This document shows positions 26,242 through 34,992 of a stretch of DNA of 64,000 nt, piece by piece (position 1 is the stretch's first letter; each line of letters starts with the position of its first letter). This DNA comes from Corynebacterium xerosis NBRC 16721 = ATCC 373 (lineage in GTDB: Bacteria; Actinomycetota; Actinomycetes; Mycobacteriales; Mycobacteriaceae), in NCBI RefSeq assembly GCF_001552415.1, contig NZ_BCRD01000008.1:1-64000 (forward strand), given 5' to 3'. The translations under genes were made by a program, and so were the position numbers. Under the pieces are notes generated by a model. It worked only from the letters and a program-made list of their open reading frames with translations, did not search any database and was not told the DNA's origin.

Positions 26242-27018
26242 GTGCAAACGATCGTCGATTGGTCAGTGTCCCTGATGGGCACCCTGGGGCCGCCGGGCGT
26301 GGCGCTGGCGATTCTCATCGAGACGATCATCCCGCCCGTGCCGTCCGAGCTGTTCCTGCCGCTGGCCGGCTTCACCGCCACGACCGGCAAGTTCAGCTGG
26401 TGGAGCGCGGTGCTGTGGGCGACCGGCGGGTCGGTGCTCGGTGCGTTCCTGCTGTACTGGGCGGGCGCGGCGCTGGGCACGAACCGCGTGCGGGCCCTCG
26501 CCGACAAGATCCCGCTGGCCAAGGTTTCCGACGTGGACAAGGCGCTAGCGTGGTTCGGGAAGCATGGCGAGGCGTCGATTTTCCTCGGCCGCATGGTGCC
26601 GGGCATCCGGTCGATCATCTCCATCCCGGCCGGGCTGCAGCGGATGCCGCTGGGCAAGTTCGCGCTGTACACGACGGCGGGGTCGGCGATCTGGAATGGC
26701 GTGCTCGTGTACCTGGGCGTGCTGCTGGGCAACCAGTGGCACATCGTCGGCGAGTGGATCGACCGGTTCTCCACCGTGATTTACATCGTGTGTGCGCTGG
26801 TGGCGGTCGGTTTCGTGGCGTTCGCGGTGCGGCGGTGGCTGCGCGAGCGGGCCGAGGAGCGCGACCGCAAGGCCAACCGGCCCCGCGTCGAGCTGCTCGA
26901 GCTCGACGGCGATTCGCTCGACGATGATCCGGCGACCGCGCCGGAGAACCCCGATGTCACCGTGTCGGACGCCGATGGCGCCGCCGGCGAGGGTGGCGAG
27001 GGCGGGGCGCGGCCGTAG
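26242..27018 (+). CDS. DedA-family membrane protein
   Basis: 258 residues from GTG at 26242, preceded by GAAGGAG. The DedA/VTT domain (about 1-205) has the family motifs ETIIPPVPSELFLPLAGF and FLGRMVPGIRSIISIPAGL. An acidic Asp/Glu-rich tail follows. Relatives act as undecaprenyl-phosphate or phospholipid translocases supporting envelope homeostasis. It diverges from the two-component genes across a 237-base spacer, so the regulator may control it. Confidence 0.9.
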   Translation: MQTIVDWSVSLMGTLGPPGVALAILIETIIPPVPSELFLPLAGFTATTGKFSWWSAVLWATGGSVLGAFLLYWAGAALGTNRVRALADKIPLAKVSDVDKALAWFGKHGEASIFLGRMVPGIRSIISIPAGLQRMPLGKFALYTTAGSAIWNGVLVYLGVLLGNQWHIVGEWIDRFSTVIYIVCALVAVGFVAFAVRRWLRERAEERDRKANRPRVELLELDGDSLDDDPATAPENPDVTVSDADGAAGEGGEGGARP

Positions 27019-27196
27019 CCGTTTCCGGTGTGCAGGCGTTCGTGCCGAGGAGATGACGACGCGGCGTCGGCAAGCGCATTTCCGCAGGTGGCGAAAATCG
27101 GCGGCGTCTCTGTGGCACGGGAATGCCGTTGACGTCGGTGGCGGTTCCGGTTGCCACCCGAACCACGGGGTCTAAACCACGGCAGGGCCGGGGGCG

Positions 27197-28159
27197 CTAC
27201 TTCAGTCCGTGCACGCGGCGCATGAGGGCAAGCGTCGCCTCGACGGGCAGCACCCGCGTCAGCGGCACGACCAAGCCCGCCTTCGAACCGCGCGCGACCA
27301 GCGGCAACGGGCGGTTGGCGGCGATCTCCGCCATGACGGTCTCGGCGACTTCGGCGGCGGAGATGCCCTTGGCCTCGTTGGCGTCGAGATTGCGGACCAT
27401 GGTGAGGGTGTCGTCGCGGTAGGGCGAGCCCTCGGCGGCCCCGTACTTGGTGCGCCGCGTGGAAATGCCGGTGTTGATGCTGCCCGGCTCGACGACGGTG
27501 ACGCCGATGCCGAAGCGCGACACCTCGCCGCGCAGCGACAGGCCGAAGCCGCGCAACGCCGCCTTCGTGGCCACGTACGACGACCGGTGCGGCAGCGGCA
27601 GCCCGCCGAGCATCGACCCGACGAGGACGACGCGCCCCGCCCCGGCTTCGCGCATCGACGGCAGCAGCCGCTGCACCAGATCCACCTGTCCCAGTACGTT
27701 GACCTGGAACACCCTGTTCAGGGCGTCGGCGGGCAGTTCCTCGAAGGGGCCGGACTGGCTCTCACCGGCATTGGCGATGATGACGGAGGGCGCGCCGGCG
27801 GCCACATCGGTGCTGCTTCGCCCGGCGCCCGCATCGGCACCGCCGCCCAGCACCTCGTCGGCCACGGCGGCGATCGAGTCGGGGTCGCCCATGTCGAGGG
27901 CCAGCATCGTGATGCCCTCCGGGTGCGGGGCTTCGGCGCCCTTGCGGGAGGTGCCGATCACGTCGAACCCGGCGTCGCGAAGCCGCTCCGCGCAGGCCCA
28001 GCCGATGCCGGACGACGCGCCGGTCACCAGCGCGCGGGCCCTGCCGATGCCGGACGACGCGCCGGTCACCAGCGCGCGGGCCCTGCCGCCGTTGGTTGCG
28101 CCGCCCATCACCGCGGGCAGCTTCGGGCCGTGGGTCAAGGACGTGCGGGGCAGTGCCAT
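27197..28159 (-). CDS. Short-chain dehydrogenase/reductase with duplicated NAD(P)-binding motif
   Basis: 320 residues. The Rossmann motif TGASSGIG occurs twice in tandem, as RARALVTGASSGIG repeated exactly, because of a perfect 42-base duplication. The rest is a normal classical SDR: NAG motif (IIANAGES), VLVGSM, and catalytic Y-x3-K in SSYVATKAALRGF. The extra 14 residues put an additional strand-turn before the true cofactor site, so activity is uncertain. The start is the ATG at 28159. The gene is 107 bases after the reductase-like gene upstream. Confidence 0.88.
   Translation of the reverse strand: MALPRTSLTHGPKLPAVMGGATNGGRARALVTGASSGIGRARALVTGASSGIGWACAERLRDAGFDVIGTSRKGAEAPHPEGITMLALDMGDPDSIAAVADEVLGGGADAGAGRSSTDVAAGAPSVIIANAGESQSGPFEELPADALNRVFQVNVLGQVDLVQRLLPSMREAGAGRVVLVGSMLGGLPLPHRSSYVATKAALRGFGLSLRGEVSRFGIGVTVVEPGSINTGISTRRTKYGAAEGSPYRDDTLTMVRNLDANEAKGISAAEVAETVMAEIAANRPLPLVARGSKAGLVVPLTRVLPVEATLALMRRVHGLK
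28001..28084. repeat. Perfect 42-bp tandem duplication inside the SDR gene
   Basis: Bases 28001-28042 and 28043-28084 are identical. The period is 14 codons, so the frame is kept, and the unit encodes the SDR nucleotide-binding motif. Confidence 0.97.
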
Positions 28160-28266
28160 GGCGGGCCTTTCAATGGGGGCGGATCCGGTGACCGTGGAGG
28201 GAATAGGTGGAGGGAATCGGTGAGGGGAATCGGTGAAGGGCAACGGCGCCGGAACGACCGGCGGCG

Positions 28267-29658
28267 TCAGTTCACCCGCCGGGCGGTGATCTTCATGCCG
28301 CCCTCGCGCAGCCGGTCGACGAGCGCGTCGCCGATGCCGGACGCCGGGGTGAGCACGCCGGCGCGGTCGGGCAGGCGGTCGCGGTCGAATGCCAGCGCCA
28401 GGGCGGCGGCGGAGATCATCATCGCGGTGCCGTCGTAACCCGGGTCCTTCTCCAGCTCGACGCGGCTGGTCCACTGCACGCCCGACAGCGTCAGCGAACG
28501 CACGTCGATGGTGAAGCGGCCGTTGGCGCGGCTGGACTCCGACGGCCCCTCGCCGGGCGCGGGCAGCTTCTTGTCCAGCAGCTTCGCGGTGGGGTCGAAC
28601 ATCATGCCGCCGATCAGCGCGCCCAACCCGGCCTTCACGGCGCGGGCCCGGACGGTGGACTTCAGGCCGCGGCCGACGCTCATGACCTCGCGGTAGCGGA
28701 AGCCCTCGCCGTAGCCGACGGAATCGCCCGAGTTGGCGCCGCTGACGTTGGCGCCCTCGATGCCGGCACCGTCGACGCCGGGATCGCCCTCGACGCCGGC
28801 GCGCCCGGCCGCCGCATCCAGCAGCGCGGCGGTGCGGCGCACGACGCGGGTGTTGTACGGCGCCATGAAAAACGGCGCGAAGCTCCCGGCCTCGCCGGCG
28901 TAGACCTCGTCGCGGGCCACGATCGGCACGTCATCCTGGCGCGACGGCCCCGGCCCGGCCATCCCCGGGTTCAGGGAGTACGCCGAGCGTGCGATGCGGG
29001 CGCGGGCCTTGTCGGCCTTGACGTCCTTGAGCTGCTGGCGCATCGAATCGACCGTGCCCCCGGACACGCCGCCGCGCATGTGGGTCACCACGAGCGTCGT
29101 CTCCCCGAGGTTTCCGTCGCCGGCTTGGGCGGCGGCGTCGTGAAGCACCTTGACCCCGATGTCGGAGGGGATGGAATCGAAGCCGCACGAGTGGACGATG
29201 CGCGCGCCGGTGGACCGCGCCAACTCGTGGTTGGCGGCGATGGAATCGTGGGCGAAGAGCACCTCGCCGGTCAGGTCGACGTAGTCGGTGCCGGCGGCGG
29301 CGCAGGCGTGGGCCAGCGCGTGGCCGTAGCGGGCGTAGGGCCCGACGAGCGTGAGCACCACGCGGGCGGATTCGGCGAGCTCGCGCATGTCGTCGTCGGA
29401 GGATGCGTCGGCGACGAGCAGTGGCCAGTCGGCGGCGGTGGTGCCGGTGCGGCCGTCGGTGGCGGGGGCCCCGGCGAGTTCGTCGCGCAGCGCCGCGAGC
29501 TTGTCGCGGTCGCGGCCGGCCAGGGCGATGGAGGTCCCGGCGGGCGCGTGCGCGGCGAGATGCTTTGCGACGAGCTTGCCGACGAACCCGGTGGCGCCGA
29601 ACACCACGATGTCGTGGGGGCGGTCGGTGGGGTCAGAAGTGTTGTCGTCCCGTGTCAT
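28267..29658 (-). CDS. Saccharopine dehydrogenase-like NAD(P)-binding reductase (trans-acting enoyl reductase type)
   Basis: 463 residues. The N-terminal Rossmann motif is DIVVFGATGFVGKLVAKHLA, with AGRD following. The central blocks TLVGPYARYGHALAHACAAAGTDYVDLTGE and IVHSCGFDSIPSDIG are the signature of the mycobacterial Rv2449c/Rv2953 group. An Ala/Gly/Asp-rich insert lies around residues 280-310. It likely reduces an acyl or enoyl substrate in lipid metabolism; the substrate is not known. It is upstream of the SDR on the same strand. Two copies of the dispersed word lie within (29137, 29562). Confidence 0.88.
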   Translation of the reverse strand: MTRDDNTSDPTDRPHDIVVFGATGFVGKLVAKHLAAHAPAGTSIALAGRDRDKLAALRDELAGAPATDGRTGTTAADWPLLVADASSDDDMRELAESARVVLTLVGPYARYGHALAHACAAAGTDYVDLTGEVLFAHDSIAANHELARSTGARIVHSCGFDSIPSDIGVKVLHDAAAQAGDGNLGETTLVVTHMRGGVSGGTVDSMRQQLKDVKADKARARIARSAYSLNPGMAGPGPSRQDDVPIVARDEVYAGEAGSFAPFFMAPYNTRVVRRTAALLDAAAGRAGVEGDPGVDGAGIEGANVSGANSGDSVGYGEGFRYREVMSVGRGLKSTVRARAVKAGLGALIGGMMFDPTAKLLDKKLPAPGEGPSESSRANGRFTIDVRSLTLSGVQWTSRVELEKDPGYDGTAMMISAAALALAFDRDRLPDRAGVLTPASGIGDALVDRLREGGMKITARRVN

Positions 29659-29709
29659 GTCACCACGCTAACGATGCTGCGCACTTTCCGCGCGTTTTTC
29701 GGCGTTCTT

Positions 29710-29738
29710 TTGTAGACAGCTTGGTCTAAGGGCATAAT
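29710..29738 (+). promoter_or_regulatory. metB promoter
   Basis: CATAAT at 29733-29738 is a good -10 box. TTGTAG at 29710-29715 is a possible -35 with a 17-base spacer. The implied leader of about 110 bases contains a G/C hairpin around 29779-29812 (GGGTG/CACCC core with extended GG-CC pairing). No T-run follows the hairpin. Confidence 0.6.
29713..29728 (+). promoter_or_regulatory. McbR operator (TAGAC-N6-GTCTA)
   Basis: TAGAC (29713-29717), six bases, then GTCTA (29724-29728): an exact match to the operator known for the TetR-type methionine repressor McbR of C. glutamicum. It lies between the -35 and -10 boxes of the metB promoter, so binding would block RNA polymerase. Confidence 0.88.
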
Positions 29739-29854
29739 GGCGTGCATTCGATTGCGCACGGTCGTGCGCGAACCGGGACCAAGGGTGTTTCCACCCGGTG
29801 TCCGGCGGCGCCCCGATGCGTCGCCCCACCCTCACGAGCACGGAGAAGATCGCA

Positions 29855-31096
29855 ATGACCCAGGCCGACGCCGACCAGTCCCACGCCCCCAAGGACGGCG
29901 CCGACTACGACTCGACGCACGAGGTCGCGCACCCGGAGCGCCGTTTCGACACCGCCGCGGTGCGCGCCGGTTACCACCCGGATTCGCTGTACGGCCCGGT
30001 GAACGTGCCCATTTACGCCAGCTCGACCTTCGCCCAGGACGGCATCAACGTCCTGCGCGGCGGGTTCGAGTACACGCGCGTGGCCAACCCGACGTCCGCC
30101 GCGCTGGAAGGCGCCATCGCGGAGCTGGAGGGCGCCCGCTTCGGCCGCGCGTTCGCGTCGGGCATGGCGGCGACGGACATCCTGCTGCGGGCGTTCCTGC
30201 GCCCGGGCGCGCACATCGTGATCCCGAACGACGCCTACGGCGGGACGTACCGCCTGGTCGACACGATGTTCGGCGACTGGGGCGTGGAGTACTCGGTGGC
30301 CGACCTCGGCAGCATCGAGTCGGTGCGCGCGGCGATCCGCCCGAACACGAAGGTCGTGTGGATCGAGACGCCGACCAATCCGCTGCTCACCGTCGGAGAC
30401 ATCGCCGGCATCGCGGCGGCGGTGAAGGAGGCCAACGCCGAGCTGGGCGCGGATGCCAAGCTCATCGTGGACAACACGTTCGCCTCGCCGTACCTGCAGC
30501 GCCCGCTGGAGCTCGGCGCGGATGCGGTGCTGCATTCGACGACGAAGTACATCGGCGGCCACTCGGACGTCATCGGCGGCGCGGTGGTCACCAACGATGC
30601 GGCGCTGGACGAGGAGCTGGACTTCCTGCGCGGCGGCATCGGCGCCACGCCGAGCGCATTCGACGCGTTCCTCACCGCCCGCGGCCTGAAGACGCTGGGC
30701 CTGCGCATGGACCGCCACTGCGACAACGCCGAGAAGGTCGCCGCGTTCCTGGAGTCGCGCCCGGAGATCTCGCAGGTCCTGTACCCGGGCCTGGAGTCGC
30801 ACCCGAACCATGAGGTGGCGAAGTCTCAGATGAAGCGCTTTGGCGGCATGGTCTCGGCGCGCCTGGCCGGTGGCGCGGAGGCGGCGGCGAAGCTGTGCGA
30901 GTCGACCCGCGAGTTCCTGCTGGCGGAGTCCCTCGGCGGCGTCGAGTCGCTCATCGAGGTCCCGGCGGGCATGACCCACCAGTCCACGGAGGGCACGCAG
31001 CTGGAGATCCCCGCCGATCTGGTCCGCCTGTCGGTGGGCATCGAGGACGCCGACGACCTCATCGCGGATCTCGCGCAGGCCCTCGACCAGCTTTAG
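29855..31096 (+). CDS. metB: Cystathionine gamma-synthase
   Basis: 413-residue PLP enzyme of the Cys/Met metabolism family. It joins O-acylhomoserine and cysteine to cystathionine. Residues: PLP lysine K231 in HSTTKYIGGHSDVIGG, YTRVANPTSAALE, AYGGTYRL, IVDNTFASPYLQ, and C-terminal SLGGVESLIEVPAGMTH. The N terminus is about 25 residues longer than usual (polar, Asp/His-rich). The start is ATG 29855; an earlier in-frame start at 29798 lies within the leader. The gene is preceded by a McbR operator, so it should be repressed when sulfur amino acids are plentiful. Confidence 0.93.
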   Translation: MTQADADQSHAPKDGADYDSTHEVAHPERRFDTAAVRAGYHPDSLYGPVNVPIYASSTFAQDGINVLRGGFEYTRVANPTSAALEGAIAELEGARFGRAFASGMAATDILLRAFLRPGAHIVIPNDAYGGTYRLVDTMFGDWGVEYSVADLGSIESVRAAIRPNTKVVWIETPTNPLLTVGDIAGIAAAVKEANAELGADAKLIVDNTFASPYLQRPLELGADAVLHSTTKYIGGHSDVIGGAVVTNDAALDEELDFLRGGIGATPSAFDAFLTARGLKTLGLRMDRHCDNAEKVAAFLESRPEISQVLYPGLESHPNHEVAKSQMKRFGGMVSARLAGGAEAAAKLCESTREFLLAESLGGVESLIEVPAGMTHQSTEGTQLEIPADLVRLSVGIEDADDLIADLAQALDQL

Positions 31097-31171
31097 GTTC
31101 AGGCCCGGATTCGTTCCGCCCCTTTTGCTTGACGACGCCCACCGGCTCCCCGCCCGGCGTCCCCGATTCTC

Positions 31172-31200
31172 GACCCGCGCATCGCTTCGGTGCGCGGGTC
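31172..31200 (+). terminator. Hairpin after metB
   Basis: Perfect ten-base-pair stem (31172-31181 with 31191-31200) and a nine-base loop, 75 bases past the metB stop. The following sequence is T-poor, so it is a weak intrinsic terminator or an RNA-stabilising stem. Confidence 0.6.
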
Positions 31201-31236
31201 TGGTGTTCGGGCGCGGGCCGTCGTAATGTAAGTGAC

Positions 31237-32052
31237 ATGACAACAAATGCGGCCGTTTCCTCCCGTCAGCCCGCCCTGTTCCTGGGCCACGGGTCGCCGA
31301 TGAACGCCATCGAGGACAACCGGCACTCCCGCGCCTGGGCGGAACTGGGCCGGGAGCTGGCGCGCAACAAGCCGGAGGCCATCGTCGCCGTGTCCGCGCA
31401 CTGGTACGGCAACGCCACCGCAGTCACCGCCATGCCGGACCCGCGGACCATCCACGACTTCTACGGCTTCCCGCAGGAGCTGTTCGACGTCGAATACCAG
31501 GCGCCCGGCTCGCCCGAGCTGGCCGAACGCATCGGCGACGTGCTCGCGCCGGACTGGGTGGGGCAGGACCGGGACTCGTGGGGCCTGGACCACGGGACGT
31601 GGTCGGTGCTCGCCCACCTCATGCCCGCCGCCGACGTGCCCGTGGTGCAGCTGTCCATCAACGCCGAAAAGCCCCTCGACTACCACCTGGAACTGGGGCG
31701 GAAGCTGGCCGCGCTGCGCGACGAGGGCGTGCTGGTGCTCGGCTCCGGCAACGTGGTGCACAACCTCCGCGCCGTCGACTGGTCCAACCCCGGCGGCGGC
31801 TACGACTGGGCCGACCGCTTCGACGAGGCCGCCCGCGCGATCATGCTCGGCGACCCGTCGACCATCGGTGAGCTGCGCGGGCACCGCGACTGGCGCCTGG
31901 CCGTGCCGACGCCCGACCACTTCCTGCCGCTGGCGTACATCGCCGGCGCGGCGGGGGACGTGCGGGAAGCGGGGGAAGCGGGCGGCGTGCGCGTCATCGA
32001 CGAGGGCCGTGCCATGGGATCGTTGTCGATGACGGGCTACCTGTACGAGTAG
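31237..32052 (+). CDS. DODA-type (YgiD-like) extradiol ring-cleavage dioxygenase
   Basis: 271 residues, class III extradiol dioxygenase fold. Metal-ligand histidines are in FLGHGSPMNA and VAVSAHWYG, with LDHGTWSVLAHL and GSGNVVHNLRAVDW further along. Close relatives are 4,5-DOPA dioxygenases that bind Zn or Fe; the natural substrate in bacteria is generally unclear. The ATG at 31237 is the only good start in the region. It stands alone between the metB terminator and the LysR gene. Confidence 0.9.
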   Translation: MTTNAAVSSRQPALFLGHGSPMNAIEDNRHSRAWAELGRELARNKPEAIVAVSAHWYGNATAVTAMPDPRTIHDFYGFPQELFDVEYQAPGSPELAERIGDVLAPDWVGQDRDSWGLDHGTWSVLAHLMPAADVPVVQLSINAEKPLDYHLELGRKLAALRDEGVLVLGSGNVVHNLRAVDWSNPGGGYDWADRFDEAARAIMLGDPSTIGELRGHRDWRLAVPTPDHFLPLAYIAGAAGDVREAGEAGGVRVIDEGRAMGSLSMTGYLYE

Positions 32053-32102
32053 CGCGCCGGGGGCCGGTGGGCCCGAAGCGCTCGGGTGGGGTCCGGCGGC
32101 GG

Positions 32103-33014
32103 CTACTGCGACGTCCAGTTGCCCGCTTCTGCGAGTGCGACGATGTCGTCGTGAAGCGCCCGCACCGGCGGCGCCAGATCCGCGCCCCTGCGATGGATCA
32201 GGCCGAGCTCGCGGTGCACCGCCGGCGCCAACGGCCGCAGCACCACGCCGGACACCGACAGGAACGGATCGTCGATGGGCAGCAGCGCGACGCCGAGGCC
32301 CGCGCTGACCAGGCCCGCGACAGTGGTCAGCTCCATGGACTCGAAGACGAGGCGGGGGCGGAAGCCGGCGTCGGCGGTCAAGGCGTCGAGAAGCAAACGC
32401 GTGCCGTAACCCGGTCGCATGGCGATGAACGGGTCGCCCGCGACGGCCCGCAGCCGCAGCGGGGCCGTGGAATCGGCGAGGCGATGATCGGCCGGAAGAC
32501 CGATGGCCAGGCGCTGACGGGCCAGGGGAGTCCAGGTCAGCGGACCGCCGGCGAGGGATTGCTCCGGCTGCGGGCCGACGAGGGCGAGGTCGGCGTCGTC
32601 GGAAAGCACACGGTCCACCAGCTCCAGCGCCGGGCCCTGATGCAGGGTGATCGGCGCGTCGGGGCGGGTGGCGCGGGCGGTGCGCAGGATCTCCGGGACC
32701 ATCCACGTGCCCAGCGAATGCATGAAGTCCAGGCGCGCGGGGCCGCGGCGCGGGTCGATGAGGCGGGCGACGCCGGCGGCCCCGGCGCGCAGCGATTCCG
32801 TCGCGGTGACGGCGGCGTCGGCGTACACGCGCCCGCGGGCGTTGAGCTCGAGGTGGCGGCCGCCGCGGTCGAACAGGCGGGTGCCCAGGGCCTCCTCCAA
32901 ACGCGACAGGCGCCGCGACAGCGTCGGCTGGGGGATGCCCAGTTTTGCGGCCGTATCCCCCATATGGCGGGTGCGGGCGAGCTCGACGAACCAGTCCAGG
33001 TCGGTGGACAACAT
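32103..33014 (-). CDS. LysR-family transcriptional regulator
   Basis: 303 residues. The N-terminal winged HTH (LDWFVELARTRHMGDTAAKLGIPQPTLSRRLSRLEEALGTRLFDR) is followed by a long helix and the two-lobed effector domain. ATG 33014 is used; ATG 33023 three codons upstream is also possible. It is divergent from an MFS gene with a palindromic site between, the usual arrangement for LysR control of its neighbour. Two dispersed words or variants lie near the C terminus (32148) and within (32597). Confidence 0.92.
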   Translation of the reverse strand: MLSTDLDWFVELARTRHMGDTAAKLGIPQPTLSRRLSRLEEALGTRLFDRGGRHLELNARGRVYADAAVTATESLRAGAAGVARLIDPRRGPARLDFMHSLGTWMVPEILRTARATRPDAPITLHQGPALELVDRVLSDDADLALVGPQPEQSLAGGPLTWTPLARQRLAIGLPADHRLADSTAPLRLRAVAGDPFIAMRPGYGTRLLLDALTADAGFRPRLVFESMELTTVAGLVSAGLGVALLPIDDPFLSVSGVVLRPLAPAVHRELGLIHRRGADLAPPVRALHDDIVALAEAGNWTSQ

Positions 33015-33056
33015 GCGCCCCATCCTATCCTGCCTGCGGAGATTCGGCCGCTGCAT

Positions 33057-33082
33057 GCAAATGGTGCATTTCATGCATTTGC
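33057..33082. promoter_or_regulatory. Palindromic LysR-type binding site
   Basis: GCAAATG (33057-33063) and its complement CATTTGC (33076-33082) are separated by twelve bases containing a second, inner pair (AAATG/CATTT). The AT-rich patch lies between the divergent lysR and MFS starts, as expected for an autoregulated LysR site. TGCAT occurs repeatedly in and near it. Confidence 0.65.
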
Positions 33083-33114
33083 GATATGCGCCCAGGAAGG
33101 CCAGCATTTCCTGC

Positions 33115-34428
33115 ATGGACGACACAGCCCCGCACAACCAACGGTCGGATCGCGCGCCGCTGACCGCGGCCGAGCGCGAGTCGATGGCCGACGCCGAGCG
33201 CATCGTCGCCGACTCCGGCCGGGGTGCGGACGCGCCGTACGAGGGCCTGACCCCCGACGCTCCCGGGTACCGCCGCGCGCTGATCGCCGTGCTGTTCGCG
33301 GGCATCGCGTCGTTCCAGGCGCTCTACGCCACGCAGGCGCTGTTGCCGGTGCTGACCACCGACCTGGCCATCACCCCGGCCACCGCCGCGCTGACCGTGT
33401 CGGCGACGACCGGCGGCCTGGCCTGCGCGATCATCCCCATGTCGGTGCTGTCGGAGCGTTTCGGGCGCCGCCCGCTGGTACTGATCGCGGCAATGGCGGC
33501 GACGCTGCTGGGCCTGACGTTGGCCATGGCCCCGGGCATCACGGCGCTGATCGCGCTGCGGTTGCTGCAGGGCATCGTCATCGCGGGCGTGCCGGCGGTG
33601 GCCATGACGTACATCTCCGAAGAGATCCACCCGTTCCACGTGCCGAAGGTGATGGGCCTCTACGTCTCGGGCACCACGGTCGGCGGTCTGCTCGGCCGCA
33701 TCATCCCGTCGGTGGTCCTCGAGTTCGCGGGGTGGCGCCTGGCGGTGCTGGTTTCGGCGATCGTGGCGGTGACCTTCGCCATCGCGACGGTGTGGCTGCT
33801 GCCGCGCCAGCTCCGTTTCACGCCGAAGAAGCTGACCCTCGGCGGCGAGGCCCGGGCCATCGCCGGCCACCTGCGCAACCCGCGCCTGGTGGGCCTGTAC
33901 GGCCTGGCGTTCCTGGCGATGGGCGCGTTCGTGTCGCTGTACAACTACGTCGGCTTCCGCCTGGGCGACACGTTCGGGCTGTCGGCGGCCGTCGCGGGCC
34001 TGGTGTTCCTGCTGTACCTGACGGGCACGTGGAGCTCGGCGCGCGCCGGGTCGATGGCGGAGAAGTTCGGCCGCCGCCGCACGATGCTCGGCGCGGTGGC
34101 CGCGGCCATCGCCGGGCTGGGCCTGACGGCGACGCCGTGGCTGGCGACGCTGCTGCTGGGCATCGCCCTGTTCACGGGCGCCTTCTTCGTGGCGCACTCG
34201 CTGGCGTCGTCGTCGGTGGGGCTCATCGCCACGAAGGACCGCGCGGAGGCCAGCTCGATGTACCTGTTCAGCTACTACCTGGGGTCGTCGGTGGTCGGCT
34301 GGTTCTCCGGCCACGTGCTGGATTGGGGCATGTGGACGACGCTGATCGTGTGGCTGATCGCCCTGTTCGTCGGCGCGGGCGTCGCCGCGGTGATCGGCAC
34401 CCGCGGCATCGTCGAGCGGACGGTGTAG
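33115..34428 (+). CDS. MFS transporter (YnfM-like, 12 TM)
   Basis: 437 residues. The polar N terminus (about 60 residues) precedes twelve helices. Motif-A-like SVLSERFGRRPLVL, VPAVAMTYISEEIHP and MGLYVSGTTVGGLLGRI resemble the YnfM/arabinose-efflux group. ATG 33115 is the best start. It is divergent from and presumably controlled by the LysR gene. Substrate unknown. Confidence 0.9.
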   Translation: MDDTAPHNQRSDRAPLTAAERESMADAERIVADSGRGADAPYEGLTPDAPGYRRALIAVLFAGIASFQALYATQALLPVLTTDLAITPATAALTVSATTGGLACAIIPMSVLSERFGRRPLVLIAAMAATLLGLTLAMAPGITALIALRLLQGIVIAGVPAVAMTYISEEIHPFHVPKVMGLYVSGTTVGGLLGRIIPSVVLEFAGWRLAVLVSAIVAVTFAIATVWLLPRQLRFTPKKLTLGGEARAIAGHLRNPRLVGLYGLAFLAMGAFVSLYNYVGFRLGDTFGLSAAVAGLVFLLYLTGTWSSARAGSMAEKFGRRRTMLGAVAAAIAGLGLTATPWLATLLLGIALFTGAFFVAHSLASSSVGLIATKDRAEASSMYLFSYYLGSSVVGWFSGHVLDWGMWTTLIVWLIALFVGAGVAAVIGTRGIVERTV

Positions 34429-34430
34429 CC

Positions 34431-34466
34431 GGTGCGGCGGCCCGAACCCCTCGGGCCGCCCGCACC
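34431..34466. terminator. Bidirectional terminator hairpin between converging genes
   Basis: A near-perfect stem (34431-34445 with 34451-34466, one unpaired base) with a five-base loop sits between the stop codons of the MFS and Rieske genes. TTATTAA follows on the plus strand. Confidence 0.75.
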
Positions 34467-34469
34467 TTA

Positions 34470-34862
34470 TTAACCCCCGACGATCAGCTCCTGGCCCTCG
34501 CTGCCGAGCTTGGCGGTGCCGGCGGGCTGGCGGGACGGGCCGGAGACGACGTCGCCGGTTTCGATGTCGAAGTGCGAGTTGTGGTCCGGGCAGATCATCA
34601 CGCCGTCGCGCACGGCGTTGATGGTGCCGCCCTGGTGGGGGCAGCGGGCGGAGAACGCCTTGAACACGCCTTCTTCGGGCTGGGTGACCACGTAGTCGCC
34701 GACGACGGTGCCACCGCCGACGGGGATGTCCGCCGCGGCGACGCGCTCGACGTCGGATCCGGGCGCGCACGCGGCGAGCAGGGCGCCGGCGGCGGTGGTG
34801 GCGGTGCCGAGCAGGAAGCCTCGGCGGGAACAGGTGAACTTGGGGGCTGCCTTGTCGTTCAT
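34470..34862 (-). CDS. Rieske [2Fe-2S] protein, Tat-exported lipoprotein
   Basis: 130 residues. The N terminus has a twin-arginine signal (SRRGFLLGTATTAAGALLAAC) that ends in a lipobox cysteine, so it is exported folded and anchored to the membrane. The Rieske ligands are CPHQGG and CPDHNSHFD. It is a stand-alone single-domain Rieske protein, likely an electron carrier for an unidentified partner. ATG 34862 is used; upstream in-frame sequence lacks a good start. It converges with the MFS gene. Confidence 0.92.
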   Translation of the reverse strand: MNDKAAPKFTCSRRGFLLGTATTAAGALLAACAPGSDVERVAAADIPVGGGTVVGDYVVTQPEEGVFKAFSARCPHQGGTINAVRDGVMICPDHNSHFDIETGDVVSGPSRQPAGTAKLGSEGQELIVGG

Positions 34863-34992
34863 GGTTCCCAGGGTACCGGGCGGGGCATGTGCTTCACGAC
34901 GGCCCGTCGATAACCTGCAGCGGCCGCAGCCTGGGGCCCGACCGGGGGAGTTGCCGGGTCTCGATCGGGACGCGACCGGGGGAGTGCCCCGC

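Noticed and set aside
29739..29854. SAM riboswitch in the metB leader
   Set aside because: There is a GC hairpin but none of the conserved cores of SAM-I or SAM-IV riboswitches. The McbR operator is a sufficient explanation for control.
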